DNA of 64,000 nucleotides from Burkholderia sp. Leaf177 (GCF_001424345.1 NZ_LMPF01000024.1:200122-264121), one strand, 5' to 3'. Shown: positions 8,327 to 18,628, numbered from the stretch's first letter. A program made the numbers and translations. Notes: generated from the sequence alone by a model not told the origin.

Positions 8327-9262
8327 ATGGATGGATTGACCAGCCTGCGCGTCTTCCGCGACGTTGTTGAAGCCGGCAGTTTTGTGAAGGCAGCCGAACG
8401 CCTCGACATCTCGACCGCGATGACCAGCAAACACGTCGCGAACCTCGAACGGCAACTCGGCGTGCGCCTCTTGAACCGGACGACGCGGCACTTGAGCTTG
8501 ACCGAGGCCGGCAGCGTCTATTACGAGCAATGCCGCGAGGCGCTGGACATACTGCAGGCCGCAGAATCCGCTGTGGGTTCGCAAACCGACAAACCGCGCG
8601 GCGTGCTGAAGATCACGGCGCCGGGGTGGTTCGCCAATGCAAAGTTCGCCGATATCCTGGTGGCGTATCGTGCGCGTTATCCCGAAGTGCTGATCGATCT
8701 GCGGCTCGAGAATCGCTTCGTCGATCTGGTAGAAGAAGGTTACGACATGGCGTTGCGCGCAACGTCCGAACCTTCGCCTACGATGATCGTCCGGCCTCTG
8801 TGCAAGGTGCCTTTCGTGCTGGTGGGTTCGCCCGGCTATCTGAAGCGTCGTGGTCAGCCGCAGCATCCGCGCGAACTGGGCGAACGCCACGAGATCATAT
8901 TGCCGACATACACCAGCGTGGATAGTGTCGAGTTCAGCGGTCCGGATGGCGTGTTCAGCGTCAAGAACAACGCCGTGCTCAAGACCAACGACAGCTCCAT
9001 GTCGCTCCAGCTCGTACGCGCCGGGCTCGGTCTTGCTTACATGCCGGAATGGATCGTGGAACAGGATCTGGCGTCAGGCGCGTTGACGCATCTGTTCCCC
9101 GCTTACACGACCTTCGCGCCGCGCGTCTACGCCGTTTACACAAGCCGCAAATACATGACGACCAAGGTGCGAACGTTCATCGACTTTGTCTCCGAGGCGC
9201 TCTCGAATGGTGACGCCTTCGACACACACGGCCCGTCAAATTCGGCTCGAAAACTAGGATAA
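8327..9262 (+). CDS. LysR-family regulator
   Basis: Second LysR-type regulator in tandem, 311 residues. The N-terminal winged HTH contains FRDVVEAGSFVKAAERLDISTAMTSKHVANLERQLG in parts, then LLNRTTRHLSLTEAG. The effector domain ends in VYAVYTSRKYMTTKVRTFIDFV. It belongs to the large AaeR/YhaJ-like group and has no divergently transcribed neighbour that would suggest a target. AGTGTC precedes the ATG; no strong Shine-Dalgarno sequence is visible. Confidence 0.85.
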   Translation: MDGLTSLRVFRDVVEAGSFVKAAERLDISTAMTSKHVANLERQLGVRLLNRTTRHLSLTEAGSVYYEQCREALDILQAAESAVGSQTDKPRGVLKITAPGWFANAKFADILVAYRARYPEVLIDLRLENRFVDLVEEGYDMALRATSEPSPTMIVRPLCKVPFVLVGSPGYLKRRGQPQHPRELGERHEIILPTYTSVDSVEFSGPDGVFSVKNNAVLKTNDSSMSLQLVRAGLGLAYMPEWIVEQDLASGALTHLFPAYTTFAPRVYAVYTSRKYMTTKVRTFIDFVSEALSNGDAFDTHGPSNSARKLG

Positions 9263-9368
9263 ATCGTATTCAAATCGTGTCACCGCCCGTGTGAAGATCG
9301 CGCCGATTCGCTATCTGGTTTCGTTGAAGCGACCTTCCATTTCTCAAGACAACTACGTCGGGCTGGTG

Positions 9369-9746
9369 ATGAATTTCCCCTGGTTTCCGTTGCTCCTCAA
9401 TTTCGTATTGCTGGCCGCCGCCATCCTGATCTGCAACGTGCTCAACAACGCACGACGCGAGCCCTTCTGGAACGGCGCGCTGATTTTTGTCGGCTTCTGC
9501 CTTCTCGCGATGACGCTGGATTTCGTGCTGACCTTCGTCTTTGCGTCGGCGACTACCACGGACAAGGAGCGCTACATCGATTTATCGTCGCTGTCCGCTT
9601 GCGGCGAGCGTGCGATCGCTTACGCCATACCGTGCGCGGTTGCGGCCGTCATGGCGCTTAGGTTCCGGTTGCGTGATCGCAGCCGCGAAGAGCCTTCAGT
9701 GATGATTCAAACGTCCGAATACACCCAGTCTGAATTGCGGTATTAA
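9369..9746 (+). CDS. Small predicted inner-membrane protein, function unknown
   Basis: About 125 residues with three likely transmembrane segments: FPLLLNFVLLAAAILICNVL, GALIFVGFCLLAMTLDFVLTFVF and IAYAIPCAVAAVMALRF. The C-terminal tail is charged and polar. The ATG at 9369 is favoured because it leads straight into the first membrane helix; a GTG at 9291 would add 26 residues. I do not recognise the family. It lies between lysR and tRNA-Pro on the same strand. Confidence 0.6.
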   Translation: MNFPWFPLLLNFVLLAAAILICNVLNNARREPFWNGALIFVGFCLLAMTLDFVLTFVFASATTTDKERYIDLSSLSACGERAIAYAIPCAVAAVMALRFRLRDRSREEPSVMIQTSEYTQSELRY

Positions 9747-9886
9747 GCGACCTTTTGTGAGGCGCTTGGTGCTCCGACCGAATGAACGCAAATTGCTTCC
9801 GGAAGGAGTGAATTGCTCGGAACTCCGCTCGAAAACGAGTTCGCCAGTTCAAAATTTGGAAACTCTCTGATATACTTTTCCTCTTT

Positions 9887-9963
<77 letters not shown>

Positions 9964-9971
9964 GTTTGATG

Positions 9972-10005
9972 AAGGACTTAGGCTTAACCGCCTAGGTCCT
10001 TTTTT
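9972..10005 (+). terminator. Rho-independent terminator after tRNA-Pro
   Basis: A hairpin, AAGGAC.TAGGC pairing with GCCTA.GTCCTT, is followed by a run of T residues (TTTTTTCG). It starts 8 bp after the tRNA CCA end. Confidence 0.85.
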
Positions 10006-10147
10006 CGTTTGCTCCGCAATTTTGCTGCAGTGCGCGCATCCGGTCGCGCGCTCGCCGCGTATAGACCTTCAACCACTATAAAACCAAGGCCAGACCGGCC
10101 GGCTCAATTCTGCCGCGACCCTACTGCCGCATTCCGGGGAAACACAA

Positions 10148-10522
10148 ATGTCAGTCAGCAAAGGCCGTAAAAAAGCAAACAGCAGCGCTTTCGATAGCAA
10201 GCTCTGGCCGGTTCACGCAATGACCGTGTCGAGAAGCGCGTCGCATATTGCCAGCACGTTGTCGCCGCAGCAGCGCATCAATGCGCTGGCGGAAGCACTT
10301 GCAGATGTAGCGAAGGATTTTGGCGATGACGCCATCGATGGTTTCCTGGTCGCCATGAAAGGCTGGTTCGCGCAGCGAGATTATGGCGCTGCCGTCGAAC
10401 TGGTCGGATACTTCCAGGAACACGGACGACTGCCGGAGATTGCGCCGCCTTCGCAGACGGCCCGTCGTGGATCGCGCGGCAGCTCGAAAAACGTCAACAC
10501 TCCCTCGCTACGTGCCGCATAA
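10148..10522 (+). CDS. Hypothetical protein, Burkholderiaceae-type
   Basis: 124 residues with a basic N-terminus (MSVSKGRKKANS), a central acidic/helical part (INALAEALADVAKDFGDDAIDGFLVAMKGWF) and a Ser/Arg-rich disordered tail. It has no signal peptide or membrane segment. I do not recognise a characterised family. AAACACAA precedes the ATG without a strong ribosome-binding site. It ends just before a bidirectional terminator. Confidence 0.6.
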   Translation: MSVSKGRKKANSSAFDSKLWPVHAMTVSRSASHIASTLSPQQRINALAEALADVAKDFGDDAIDGFLVAMKGWFAQRDYGAAVELVGYFQEHGRLPEIAPPSQTARRGSRGSSKNVNTPSLRAA

Positions 10523-10530
10523 CATCACGC

Positions 10531-10567
10531 AAAAACGCCCGGCTATCGAACGATAACCGGGCGTCTT
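10531..10567. terminator. Bidirectional terminator
   Basis: The stem CGCCCGG.TATCG/CGATA.CCGGGCG (10536-10563) is flanked by A5 on the left and TCTTTC on the right. It lies between the convergent genes ending at 10522 and 10584. Confidence 0.75.
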
Positions 10568-10583
10568 TCAAACAATGCAGCCA

Positions 10584-10910
10584 TCAACGCAAGGCGGAAT
10601 AAGCCGTTGGCGTCAGAAAATGATTTTCGATGCGCTCGACGATCGGCAACTTCGCCTCCGTCTCGGCGCGCTTGGCGATCCACTCGGCATCGGCTTGAAA
10701 CGCGTTCCACTTGGTTTCGCGCTCAGCCAGACTTTCCCACTTCAGCAAATACGTCAGGGCGTGATTGCTTGGACCGGCGATCGTCGTAAAAAACCCGATC
10801 TGTTCGATGCCATATTTCTTGAAGAATTCCAGCGTGATATTGGTGAACCGGTCGTTCAACGCAGGCAAACGGCCAGGCGCGCAATGGTAGATACGCATTT
10901 CAACGATCAT
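10584..10910 (-). CDS. NIPSNAP-family protein
   Basis: A 108-residue dimeric alpha/beta-barrel protein of the NIPSNAP type. The sequence MIVEMRIYHCAPGRLPALNDRF and the later GPSNHALTYLLKWESLAERE are typical of the family. Biochemical function is generally unassigned. The ATG at 10910 was chosen because GAGGAAAA lies just upstream and the family starts at this point. The gene is 134 bp downstream of an MFS transporter on the same strand and could share its transcript. Confidence 0.8.
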   Translation of the reverse strand: MIVEMRIYHCAPGRLPALNDRFTNITLEFFKKYGIEQIGFFTTIAGPSNHALTYLLKWESLAERETKWNAFQADAEWIAKRAETEAKLPIVERIENHFLTPTAYSALR

Positions 10911-11044
10911 TTTTTCCTCGTGGACATAAAATAATGCGGCCGTAAACCAAGCCGCCGTTGGACTCACCACGAGCAATCGTACCGGCGTTTCACTTCGATC
11001 GCACTCGGTGGCTGCAAGAAAGCCACCACTACACCACTGCACCA

Positions 11045-12523
11045 CTAAGCTTGCTTGGCCGAAACAAAATCCTCGGCGTCGACGTCATAACCCGACGGTT
11101 CCCACCGGATCGAAAGCAACGCAACCAATCCCGCCAGCGGCGCGACCGCAATGATCCAGAAGACCTTCGTGCCCAACGCCGCCGACAGCACGGGAAACAA
11201 AAACAACGACACCGTCGAACTTGCGCGCATCAGCGTCTGGTTGAAACCCACGCCAACACCACGCAGCGAAGTCGGGTAACTGAGCGACGCAAACGTCATG
11301 CTGTGTGAACCGGGACCGAAACCTTGGCCGAGCAGGAAGACGGCGAGAAAGCCTATCGCCAGCGCAACTTGCGCACCGCCAGCCGGGCGTCCGACCACGG
11401 CCAAACCGATCAACGCCGCCAGTTGAAACGCGTAGCCGAGCACGGTCAGCTTCCACGCGCCGACCTTCGGCACGGTGCGCACCGCGATCAGTCCGCCCAC
11501 GAACGCGAAGCACAAATTCAACGCGAGCGAGGCGAGAATGGTGGTCAACATCGACTGCGCGAGAAAGCTCGAGATGATCACGGGCAAACCGAACGCCACG
11601 GCGTTATACGCAAACGATGAAGCCACGGCAATAACGGTCGCGAGGACGGTACGGCGAAGATAAACGCCGCGCAGCAACGCGCCGTAATTGCTCCAGGTCG
11701 CCTTGTGCACCGGCGCTTGTGCGCTCTGGAGCGCGGCGGCATCGACGTCTACATCAATGCCGTACGAGCGCTTGAGGATTTGCGCAGCGCCGCGCAAATC
11801 GCCCTGGTTTGCGGCCCAGACCGGTGACTCGCTGATGTAACGGCTCCGGATCGCGATGATCACCAACGCCGGCAACGCGCCGAACCCGAGCGTGAGGCGC
11901 CATAACCAGCCCGAATGGCTGGCGGGCAACACGGCGTACAAGGCGAGCACCAGAAAGTAGGACACGCTGATGGCGGCATACCAGGTCGGACACCACATCG
12001 CAATGCGCGCCGCCTTGTTGCCACGGCCGTTCAGCCGGGAGAACTCCGCAAGAAACGCCATCGCGACTGGCAAGTCGATGCCAACGCCCAGGCCCATCAC
12101 AAAACGCGCGCCGCCGAGCACCCAGGCATTCGGCGCAAGGCCGCACGCGATCGCCGCGACGACGAAGAAAAACATGTCGGCCATGAAGACGCGGTATCGG
12201 CCGATCTTGTCGGTGAGATAACCGCCCAGAAACGCGCCGATGATCGCCCCGAACGTGATGGCCGACGCGACGAAACCCGTGGCCGCCGGCGCCAGCGAAA
12301 ATTCCCGCGCGATGTCTTTTACGCCGAATGCGAGCGCACCGAGATCGTAGGCATCGAGGAAAACGCCGCCCAGCGCAATCGCGATGACGATGCGCGCGTC
12401 GCTTCCTACCGCGGCGCCGCGATTGACGAGGTTCGAGACATCGGCAGCGCTGCGGATGACGGGGCGCGTGGCGTCGGACGCCGACGATGCAAGTGCGGGC
12501 TCGGCCGCGAAGGAAGTGGACAT
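11045..12523 (-). CDS. MFS transporter, metabolite:H+ symporter type
   Basis: 492-residue, 12-TM major facilitator protein. After a 45-residue polar N-terminus comes ALGGVFLDAYDLGALAFGVKDIA (TM1 with the D-Y-D motif). GGYLTDKIGRYRVF is the loop 2-3 motif, and GLGVGIDLPVAMAFLAEFSR is TM4. The pattern fits the sugar/metabolite symporter group; the substrate cannot be read from sequence. Two TM bundles are separated by a loop around residues 235-285. Confidence 0.82.
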   Translation of the reverse strand: MSTSFAAEPALASSASDATRPVIRSAADVSNLVNRGAAVGSDARIVIAIALGGVFLDAYDLGALAFGVKDIAREFSLAPAATGFVASAITFGAIIGAFLGGYLTDKIGRYRVFMADMFFFVVAAIACGLAPNAWVLGGARFVMGLGVGIDLPVAMAFLAEFSRLNGRGNKAARIAMWCPTWYAAISVSYFLVLALYAVLPASHSGWLWRLTLGFGALPALVIIAIRSRYISESPVWAANQGDLRGAAQILKRSYGIDVDVDAAALQSAQAPVHKATWSNYGALLRGVYLRRTVLATVIAVASSFAYNAVAFGLPVIISSFLAQSMLTTILASLALNLCFAFVGGLIAVRTVPKVGAWKLTVLGYAFQLAALIGLAVVGRPAGGAQVALAIGFLAVFLLGQGFGPGSHSMTFASLSYPTSLRGVGVGFNQTLMRASSTVSLFLFPVLSAALGTKVFWIIAVAPLAGLVALLSIRWEPSGYDVDAEDFVSAKQA

Positions 12524-12687
12524 GGGATGGGCTGCGCCGAAAGAAGCTGCAAAGAAAGCTATAAAAATTGCTTCAAAACGCGCGATCGTACCGGCGCGCG
12601 TGCTTCATCCCAAATTCATTTTTGTTATTTGTTGAATGACGGCGGGCGAAGCGGCCGTTTGGCTAGAGAAGTTCGGCCAGTAGGCGA

Positions 12688-12719
12688 GCGTTGCGCGCGA
12701 CGCCTAAAGCGCGCAACGC
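12688..12719 (-). terminator. Hairpin downstream of the VOC gene, possible terminator
   Basis: A perfect 10-bp inverted repeat, GCGTTGCGCG/CGCGCAACGC, with a 12-nt loop begins 8 bp after the VOC stop codon. No clear T-run follows, so termination is uncertain. Confidence 0.4.
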
Positions 12720-12726
12720 TTGGAAA

Positions 12727-13197
12727 TTACTGCGACATTGCCGCGGCCGCCGCTTCCCGGATTTGCTCCGGGCTTAAGTCGCGCGTATGCGTTGCGAGCG
12801 ACCAGCGATGACCGAACGGGTCTTCCACCTGGCCATAGCGGTCACCCCAAAACATGTCGGCGACCGGCATGATGACCTTTGCGCCAGCTTCAACGGCTTG
12901 CGCAAAGGCGCTATCGACATCGTTCACATATAGATGCAACGTCACCGGCGACCCTTTCAGCGCGAGTGGACTGTGGTGACCGCAATTCTCGAACTCTTCT
13001 GCAAGCATCAATGTGGAATCGCCGATACCGAGCATTGCATGCATCACCGTGCCGCCCGGTCCAGGCAAGCGCATGTGTTCGACCGCATTAAACGCTTTGC
13101 CGTAGAACGCAATGGCATCGGCGGCGCCTTTGCAAATCAGATGAGGCGTGATGGTATGCATCCCGTCCGGGATCGGCTTGACGGTAGACGTGGACAT
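12727..13197 (-). CDS. VOC-family protein (PhnB/glyoxalase-like)
   Basis: 156 residues of vicinal-oxygen-chelate fold. It starts MSTSTVKPIPDGMHTITPHLICKGAADAIAFYGKAF and contains LMLAEEFENCGHHSPLALKG, then VEDPFGHRWSLATHTRD, all typical of PhnB-like proteins. The enzymatic activity of this subgroup is unknown. The ATG at 13197 has GAGGAG at the right distance, so an 11-residue longer start is rejected. Confidence 0.85.
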   Translation of the reverse strand: MSTSTVKPIPDGMHTITPHLICKGAADAIAFYGKAFNAVEHMRLPGPGGTVMHAMLGIGDSTLMLAEEFENCGHHSPLALKGSPVTLHLYVNDVDSAFAQAVEAGAKVIMPVADMFWGDRYGQVEDPFGHRWSLATHTRDLSPEQIREAAAAAMSQ

Positions 13198-13230
13198 TGC
13201 AGTGCTCCTCAGTTGAATGTAATGGACCAT

Positions 13231-13709
13231 CTGAAGACGGTGTGGACTTAGCGCCTTCTGTCGACACGACGAGCGAGAGGCGCGTCAATCGACCGATATG
13301 AACGAATAATCAATAAAACGGAACCTGTTGCATACGGAAGGGGTGCCGTACAACCGCATTGCAGTACTTTTTGCAATGAGACTTTACGTTGGAAGTGCAT
13401 ACATGGATCACTTTTACCGCCCATTCAAGCGCCGCAGCTTTTCCCGATGCATAATTCCATTCGCTTAAAGTTTATCCAGAATTTAGCCGTAAATGATGCA
13501 AACGGTCGAATGATTATGCAATCCGCTGACTTAAGCAGTGTTCAATTCTCTGATCATAATTTCATCTAATTGAATCGCTGTTTATCTACGTTTTCACAAC
13601 TTCTTTTCTTGAATGAAGCGGCGACGATGATGGGCGCTTGCGCGTTGAGCTTGCACCCGTCCCTTTAAATAACGCTAAAGTTTTTCTCGCGGTGGCCGAA
13701 AGCCCATCT
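13231..13709. other. AT-rich intergenic stretch with no assignable gene
   Basis: About 480 bp, visibly richer in A and T than its surroundings, between the VOC gene start and a small plus-strand ORF. The only plus-strand frame I noted is a 21-codon one beginning at 13402, without support. I see no tRNA, strong terminator or repeat. It may hold promoters for both flanking genes. Confidence 0.5.
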
Positions 13710-13955
13710 ATGAACCACGAAAAGAATCTTGCCGACGACTCGAATGATCCGACCTTTCTGAGGGCGCGGGCATTGAGTATCAGTGTCGGCGCAATCCGAA
13801 AGGCGCAAGGCAAGGCGTCTCCTGCTGATTTTCCGGTAGGTACCTTGGAGTGGCACGCGGTAGTCGAGGATTTTGCCAATGATGTATTGAAAGCGATGCT
13901 TTCGGAATCGGATTTGCCATTGACTGAAATAAGACGCGATAACGCCAGAAAATGA
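13710..13955 (+). CDS. Small hypothetical protein
   Basis: 81 residues from the ATG at 13710 (MNHEKNLADDSNDPTFLRARALSISVG), soluble and mixed-charge, with no recognised domain. A TTG at 13638 would add 24 residues. It follows the AT-rich interval and ends before a strong bidirectional terminator. Coding status rests on an open frame plus the downstream terminator. Confidence 0.45.
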   Translation: MNHEKNLADDSNDPTFLRARALSISVGAIRKAQGKASPADFPVGTLEWHAVVEDFANDVLKAMLSESDLPLTEIRRDNARK

Positions 13956-14010
13956 CTGGCGCGTCAAATCGCATGTACGTCGCCGCCAAATCTTCAGTCT
14001 GTTGATATAA

Positions 14011-14042
14011 AAAAGAGTCGCTGAATAATCAGCGACTCTTTT
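14011..14042. terminator. Bidirectional rho-independent terminator
   Basis: A perfect 14-bp stem, AAAAGAGTCGCTGA/TCAGCGACTCTTTT, with ATAA loop lies between convergent genes. It terminates the thrS-to-merR block on the minus strand and the small ORF on the plus strand. Confidence 0.9.
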
Positions 14043-14071
14043 CAGTAGCGAGTCGGATATAAGCCTGTCGC

Positions 14072-14461
14072 TTAACCGCCCAGTAAATCGATCACCTTCA
14101 ATAATTCCGTGCGCAATTGCTCGACATCGACCGCGACATTTGCTTCAGGCACACCGGCCGTTTCTCCCGCGTCATCCAGATCGGCCGCACTTCCATTCGG
14201 ACGGCCGTGTGAATCGAGACGGTTACGCGCGCCATTGATGGTAAAACCCTGCTCGTAAAGCAATTCTCGAATGCGGCGGATCAGCAGCACTTCATGATGC
14301 TGATAATAACGACGATTACCGCGCCGCTTTACGGGCCTCAACTGCGTGAATTCCTGTTCCCAGTAACGAAGCACATGCGGCTTGACGCCGCACAGCTCGC
14401 TCACTTCGCCAATTGTGAAGTAGCGTTTTGCAGGGATTGGAGGCAGGACGACTTTTTCCAT
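14072..14461 (-). CDS. MerR-family regulator downstream of ihfA
   Basis: 129 residues with a MerR winged HTH at the N-terminus: RYFTIGEVSELCGVKPHVLRYWEQEF, then RRGNRRYYQHHEVLLIRRIRELLYEQGFTI. A short C-terminal helix (DVEQLRTELLKVIDLL) probably dimerises. It has no metal-binding cysteine cluster, so it is not a classical metal sensor. It resembles the MerR-like gene linked to ihfA in many proteobacteria. The start at 14461 uses ATG; a TTG two codons upstream is also open. Confidence 0.85.
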   Translation of the reverse strand: MEKVVLPPIPAKRYFTIGEVSELCGVKPHVLRYWEQEFTQLRPVKRRGNRRYYQHHEVLLIRRIRELLYEQGFTINGARNRLDSHGRPNGSAADLDDAGETAGVPEANVAVDVEQLRTELLKVIDLLGG

Positions 14462-14548
14462 CGTCAATCAACCGTCTTGGTGAATGTCGCGAATCTGATG
14501 GATATCGCTAATAAGCGCTTGGGCGATACACAACGTATGCCCGTCACT

Positions 14549-14959
14549 TCAGCGGCCGAAACTGTTTTCAGCACCGGCTTCCACCAGTGCTTTCAACTTC
14601 TGACTCGCATGAAACGTGACGACACGGCGCGCCGCAATGGGAATGGCTTCTCCCGTTTTTGGATTACGGCCGGGACGTTGCGGTTTGTCGCGCAATTGGA
14701 AGTTGCCAAAACCAGATAGCTTGACACTGTCGCCGCTTTCAAGGGCGTCGCGAATGACCTCAAAAAATGCTTCCACCATGTCTTTGGCTTCGCGCTTATT
14801 CAACCCGACGTGGTCGAATAGCATCTCCGCCAATTCGGCTTTGGTGAGCGTAGGCGTTTCTGCCGTTGCTGCACTGTTCGAAGTGGAGACATCTCGGATC
14901 ATGGCGCTGCGTTGCGCCGAAAGAAGGGCTTCGAAATCACTCGAGTTCATTTGGTTCAT
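14549..14959 (-). CDS. ihfA: Integration host factor subunit alpha
   Basis: DNA-bending nucleoid protein subunit; it forms a heterodimer with IhfB. The core from [33 protein letters not shown] matches [32 protein letters not shown] carries the beta-arm and its intercalating Pro. The protein is 136 residues against about 99 in E. coli, because of a roughly 37-residue Ser/Ala/Thr-rich N-terminal extension, which related beta-proteobacteria also have. It lies 47 bp after pheT, the usual order. Confidence 0.95.
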   Translation of the reverse strand: MNQMNSSDFEALLSAQRSAMIRDVSTSNSAATAETPTLTKAELAEMLFDHVGLNKREAKDMVEAFFEVIRDALESGDSVKLSGFGNFQLRDKPQRPGRNPKTGEAIPIAARRVVTFHASQKLKALVEAGAENSFGR

Positions 14960-15006
14960 ATCGAAAAAATGGCGTGACGATGAAGACGGAGGGCGCCAGC
15001 TGCTGG

Positions 15007-17439
15007 CTATCCGCGCAATCGCGCGCCATGTACTCGAGTCAAGCGTTCCACCAGTGTTTTGATGGCCGTATCGACCGTTTCGTCCTGAAGCGTCCCGCCA
15101 GTATCTTGCAACGTTACACGGAAGGCAAGGCTTTTCTCGTGCTCACCCAACCCACCGGAAGTGCTTGATTTTGGACGGAATTCGTCAAATAAAGCAAGCT
15201 TCGTGATGTACTTGCAGGCAGGCTCCGAGCGAGCGCTTTCGAGCTCGTCAAGGAGCGCCTGGACCTCTACTTTCTGATCCACGACAACCGCAATATCGCG
15301 TCGGACAGGCGGGAATTTCGTCACGTCGGCGGGTACAGGCAACGCGCGTTGCATCAAGGCTTCGGCTTCGATTTCGAACAAAACCGGCGCATGCGGCAAG
15401 TCGTACTTTTGCATCCAGCGCGGATGCAGGTCGCCGATCCAGCCTACCGCGCGACCGTCGATCTCGATCCGGGCGCTGCGTCCCGGGTGCAATGCAGGAT
15501 GCTCCGCTTTCACAAACCGCGGAACCACGGGCGCGAATAGCGCTTCCACATCGCCTTTCACGTCGAAGAAATCGACCGCCCGCGATGGCGCGCCCCACTG
15601 TTCCTCGAGCGCCGGGCCATAAGCCAGGCCGCCAATCATCTTCGGCTGGGCAAAACCTTCAACCGCCAGTTCGCCCGCCTTGATCGACGGATCGTGCAGG
15701 AACACGCGACCGGCTTCGAATACGCGAATCCGGTCGGCGCGACGGTTCAGGTTGTAGCGCAACACATTGATCAAGCTGCCGAAAAGCGTCGTACGCATTA
15801 CCGAAAGCTGGCTTGCGATCGGATTCAGCAATTTCACCGGATTCGAATTGCCGGCGAAATCCGCTTCCCATTCAGCATCGACAAAACTGAAGTTCACCGT
15901 CTCTACATAATCTCGCGCGGCGACCGCGTGTCGCAGCACATGAACGGAACGTTTGGTTTCGTTGGTCGGCCGCATTTCGCTGATTGCGACAGGCGGTCGC
16001 GCCGGAATCTTTTCGAACCCGTAAATGCGCGCAACCTCTTCAACCAGATCTTCTTCAATTTCGATATCGAATCGATACGGCGGCGGCGTCACGGCGAAAA
16101 CGTCGCCGTCGTGCGTAAACTTCAGGCCGAGCCGCGTGAAAATCTGTGCGATTTCTTCCGCGCCGATCGTCACGCCGATAATCCGGTTCGCGCGCGAAAC
16201 ACGCATGCTCACCGGTTCGCGCTTTGGAACGTTGAGCGTCTGGTCATCGACCGGACCGGCATTGCCGCCGCAAACATCGAGAATCAGCCGGGTAATGCGC
16301 TCGATGTGTTCAACGGTCGTCGAGTAATCAACGCCACGTTCGAACCGATGCGCTGCATCGGTCGAGAAATTGTATTTGCGCGCGCGGCCGCGGATGCTGT
16401 CCGGCCACCAGAATGCGGCTTCCAGATAAATGTTTGTTGTGTCCAGAGAAACGGCCGTGCTGTCGCCGCCCATGATCCCGGCAAGGCTTTCGACATGCTG
16501 GTCGTCCGAGATGACGCCGACGGTTTCATCGAGTTCGACCGTGTTGCCGTTGAGCAGCTTGAGCGTCTCGCCTTGTCTGCCCCAACGCACTTCAATGCCG
16601 CCTTGGATCTTGTCCAGGTCGAACACGTGCGACGGACGGCCGAGTTCCAGCATCACATAATTCGAGATATCGACGAGCGCTGAAATGCTGCGCTGACCCG
16701 AGCGTTCGAGGCGCTCGACCATCCATGCTGGCGTCTTTGCGTGAGCATTCACGCCGCGAATCACGCGGCCGGAGAAACGTCCGCACAAATCCGGCGCCGA
16801 CACTTTGACCGGCAAGATTTCATCGATAGTCACCGTCACCGGCTGGATATCCAGCGGATGCAACGCTGCGCCGGTGATTGCAGCCGTTTCGCGGGCGACG
16901 CCAAACACCGACAGACAATCCGCCTTGTTCGGCGTCAGCTTGATTTCGAACACGGTGTCATCGAGATTCAGCGTCTTGCGGATGTCCTCGCCGATCGCCG
17001 TTTCTGCGGGCAGGATCATCAGGCCGCTATGGTCTTCCGACAGCTTCAGCTCGCGCGCCGAACACAACATGCCCTGGCTTTCCACGCCGCGCAGCTTCGA
17101 CAGCTTGATCGCGAACGGCGCGCCGCCGGCTTCGGCGGGCGGCAATTCCGCGCCGACCAGCGCGACCGGAACCTTGATGCCCGGCGCCACATTCGGCGCG
17201 CCGCACACAATGGTCAGCGTCTCGCCCGTACCGGCATCGACCTGACACACGTTGAGCTTGTCGGCGTTGGGGTGCTTCGCCACTTCCAGCACGTGCCCGA
17301 CGACAATCTTCGTGGTCGGCGGCGCAACCGGCGCGAGCCCCTCCACTTCGAGACCCGCCATGGTCAGCGCGTGTGAGAGTTCATCGGTCGAAAGCTTCGG
17401 ATCGACGAAAGTTCTAAGCCAGGATTCCGGGAATTGCAT
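15007..17439 (-). CDS. pheT: Phenylalanyl-tRNA synthetase beta subunit
   Basis: Beta chain of the (alpha-beta)2 PheRS, charging tRNA-Phe. 810 residues with, in order, the tRNA-binding OB fold ([28 protein letters not shown], about residues 40-150), the B3/B4 editing region (about 210-400), and the B5 and synthetase-like region ([18 protein letters not shown]). The C-terminal anticodon-binding FDX-ACB domain contains [14 protein letters not shown]. It follows pheS after 74 bp. Confidence 0.97.
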   Translation of the reverse strand: MQFPESWLRTFVDPKLSTDELSHALTMAGLEVEGLAPVAPPTTKIVVGHVLEVAKHPNADKLNVCQVDAGTGETLTIVCGAPNVAPGIKVPVALVGAELPPAEAGGAPFAIKLSKLRGVESQGMLCSARELKLSEDHSGLMILPAETAIGEDIRKTLNLDDTVFEIKLTPNKADCLSVFGVARETAAITGAALHPLDIQPVTVTIDEILPVKVSAPDLCGRFSGRVIRGVNAHAKTPAWMVERLERSGQRSISALVDISNYVMLELGRPSHVFDLDKIQGGIEVRWGRQGETLKLLNGNTVELDETVGVISDDQHVESLAGIMGGDSTAVSLDTTNIYLEAAFWWPDSIRGRARKYNFSTDAAHRFERGVDYSTTVEHIERITRLILDVCGGNAGPVDDQTLNVPKREPVSMRVSRANRIIGVTIGAEEIAQIFTRLGLKFTHDGDVFAVTPPPYRFDIEIEEDLVEEVARIYGFEKIPARPPVAISEMRPTNETKRSVHVLRHAVAARDYVETVNFSFVDAEWEADFAGNSNPVKLLNPIASQLSVMRTTLFGSLINVLRYNLNRRADRIRVFEAGRVFLHDPSIKAGELAVEGFAQPKMIGGLAYGPALEEQWGAPSRAVDFFDVKGDVEALFAPVVPRFVKAEHPALHPGRSARIEIDGRAVGWIGDLHPRWMQKYDLPHAPVLFEIEAEALMQRALPVPADVTKFPPVRRDIAVVVDQKVEVQALLDELESARSEPACKYITKLALFDEFRPKSSTSGGLGEHEKSLAFRVTLQDTGGTLQDETVDTAIKTLVERLTRVHGARLRG

Positions 17440-17513
17440 GTGTGTCTAGTTCGAAATAGGGTGTGTCTGCGTCTGGACGACGGCCTTTGGCAACGTGCTC
17501 GGAGATAAATGTC

Positions 17514-18527
17514 TCAGGCAAACTGCTCGAGGAAACGCAGATCGTTTTCGAAGAAAAGGCGCAGGTCCTGCACGCCATAACGCAGCATGGTCAGGCGTTC
17601 GAGACCGCTGCCAAACGCAAAGCCGATATACCGCTCCGGGTCGAGTCCCATGTTGCGGATCACGTTCGGATGCACTTGGCCCGAGCCCGAGATTTCAAGC
17701 CATTTTCCGGCATTCTTGCCGTGCTCGAACATCATGTCGATTTCAGCGGACGGCTCGGTGAACGGGAAATACGATGGCCGGAAGCGCACGAGAATGTCAT
17801 CGCGCTCAAAGAATTTCTTGAGGAAATCCGAGTACACGCCCTTCAGGTCGGCAAAGCTGATGTTCTCTTCAATCCACAGTCCTTCGACCTGGTTGAACAT
17901 GGGCGAATGCGTGGCGTCGCTGTCCACACGGTACGTCCGGCCCGGCACGATCACCTTGATCGGCGGCTTGTTCATACGCGCGTAACGCACCTGCATCGGG
18001 CTCGTATGCGTGCGCAGCAGGAGTTGCCGCCCATCCGCATCTTTCCCGTCGATATAAAACGTATCCTGCATGGAACGCGCGGGATGATTTTCCGGGCTGT
18101 TCAGCGCAGTGAAGTTGTACCAATCCGTTTCGATTTCCGGGCCATCGGCCACATCGAAACCAATCGTGCTGAAAATTTGTTCGACGCGTTCCCACGTGCG
18201 CATGACCGGATGCAGGCTGCCGGCGCCGGGACCGCGGCCGGGCAAGGTGACATCGATTGATTCCGATGCCAGCCGCTGGTTCAGCAGCACATCCGCCAGC
18301 GCCTGACGGCGCGCGTTCAGCGCTGCTTCCACTTGCTGCTTGACCGCGTTGATACGCGCACCTTCGGTCTTGCGGGTATCGGGATCGAGCTTGCCCAAAC
18401 CCTTCAGCAGATCGGTAAGCGCCCCGGACTTGCCAAGAAAGCGGGCTTTTTCGTTTTCGAGTGTGGCCGCGTCTGCAGCCTGTTCGAAGGCATTTCGCGC
18501 GTCGGCGACAATCTGGTCCAGATCCAT
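17514..18527 (-). CDS. pheS: Phenylalanyl-tRNA synthetase alpha subunit
   Basis: Catalytic subunit of PheRS. It has an N-terminal coiled coil (about residues 1-90), then class II motifs: [20 protein letters not shown], the [10 protein letters not shown] motif 2 region, [20 protein letters not shown] and [12 protein letters not shown] (motif 3). The ATG at 18527 ([16 protein letters not shown]) gives the family-typical 337 residues. Two ATGs four and five codons further upstream are also in frame. It is separated from rplT by a terminator hairpin at 18599-18627. Confidence 0.96.
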   Translation of the reverse strand: MDLDQIVADARNAFEQAADAATLENEKARFLGKSGALTDLLKGLGKLDPDTRKTEGARINAVKQQVEAALNARRQALADVLLNQRLASESIDVTLPGRGPGAGSLHPVMRTWERVEQIFSTIGFDVADGPEIETDWYNFTALNSPENHPARSMQDTFYIDGKDADGRQLLLRTHTSPMQVRYARMNKPPIKVIVPGRTYRVDSDATHSPMFNQVEGLWIEENISFADLKGVYSDFLKKFFERDDILVRFRPSYFPFTEPSAEIDMMFEHGKNAGKWLEISGSGQVHPNVIRNMGLDPERYIGFAFGSGLERLTMLRYGVQDLRLFFENDLRFLEQFA

Positions 18528-18597
18528 TGATCCCATCATTTCAGCGTCAAAGTCCTTCTGATCGTTCCCGGGCCAGCTTCAACCCGGCTTCACCAAC

Positions 18598-18628
18598 AAA
18601 AACGGGGCTCATGTCGAGCCCCGTTTTG
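18598..18628 (-). terminator. Terminator or attenuator between rplT and pheS
   Basis: A 12-bp perfect stem, AAAACGGGGCTC/GAGCCCCGTTTT, with a 5-nt loop is followed on the minus strand by TTTTTG. It would end or limit transcription from infC-rpmI-rplT into pheST. Confidence 0.8.

Noticed and set aside
7634-8890. 418-codon minus-strand frame across two LysR genes
   Set aside because: It runs across both LysR genes in the opposite direction, with composition typical of a shadow frame.
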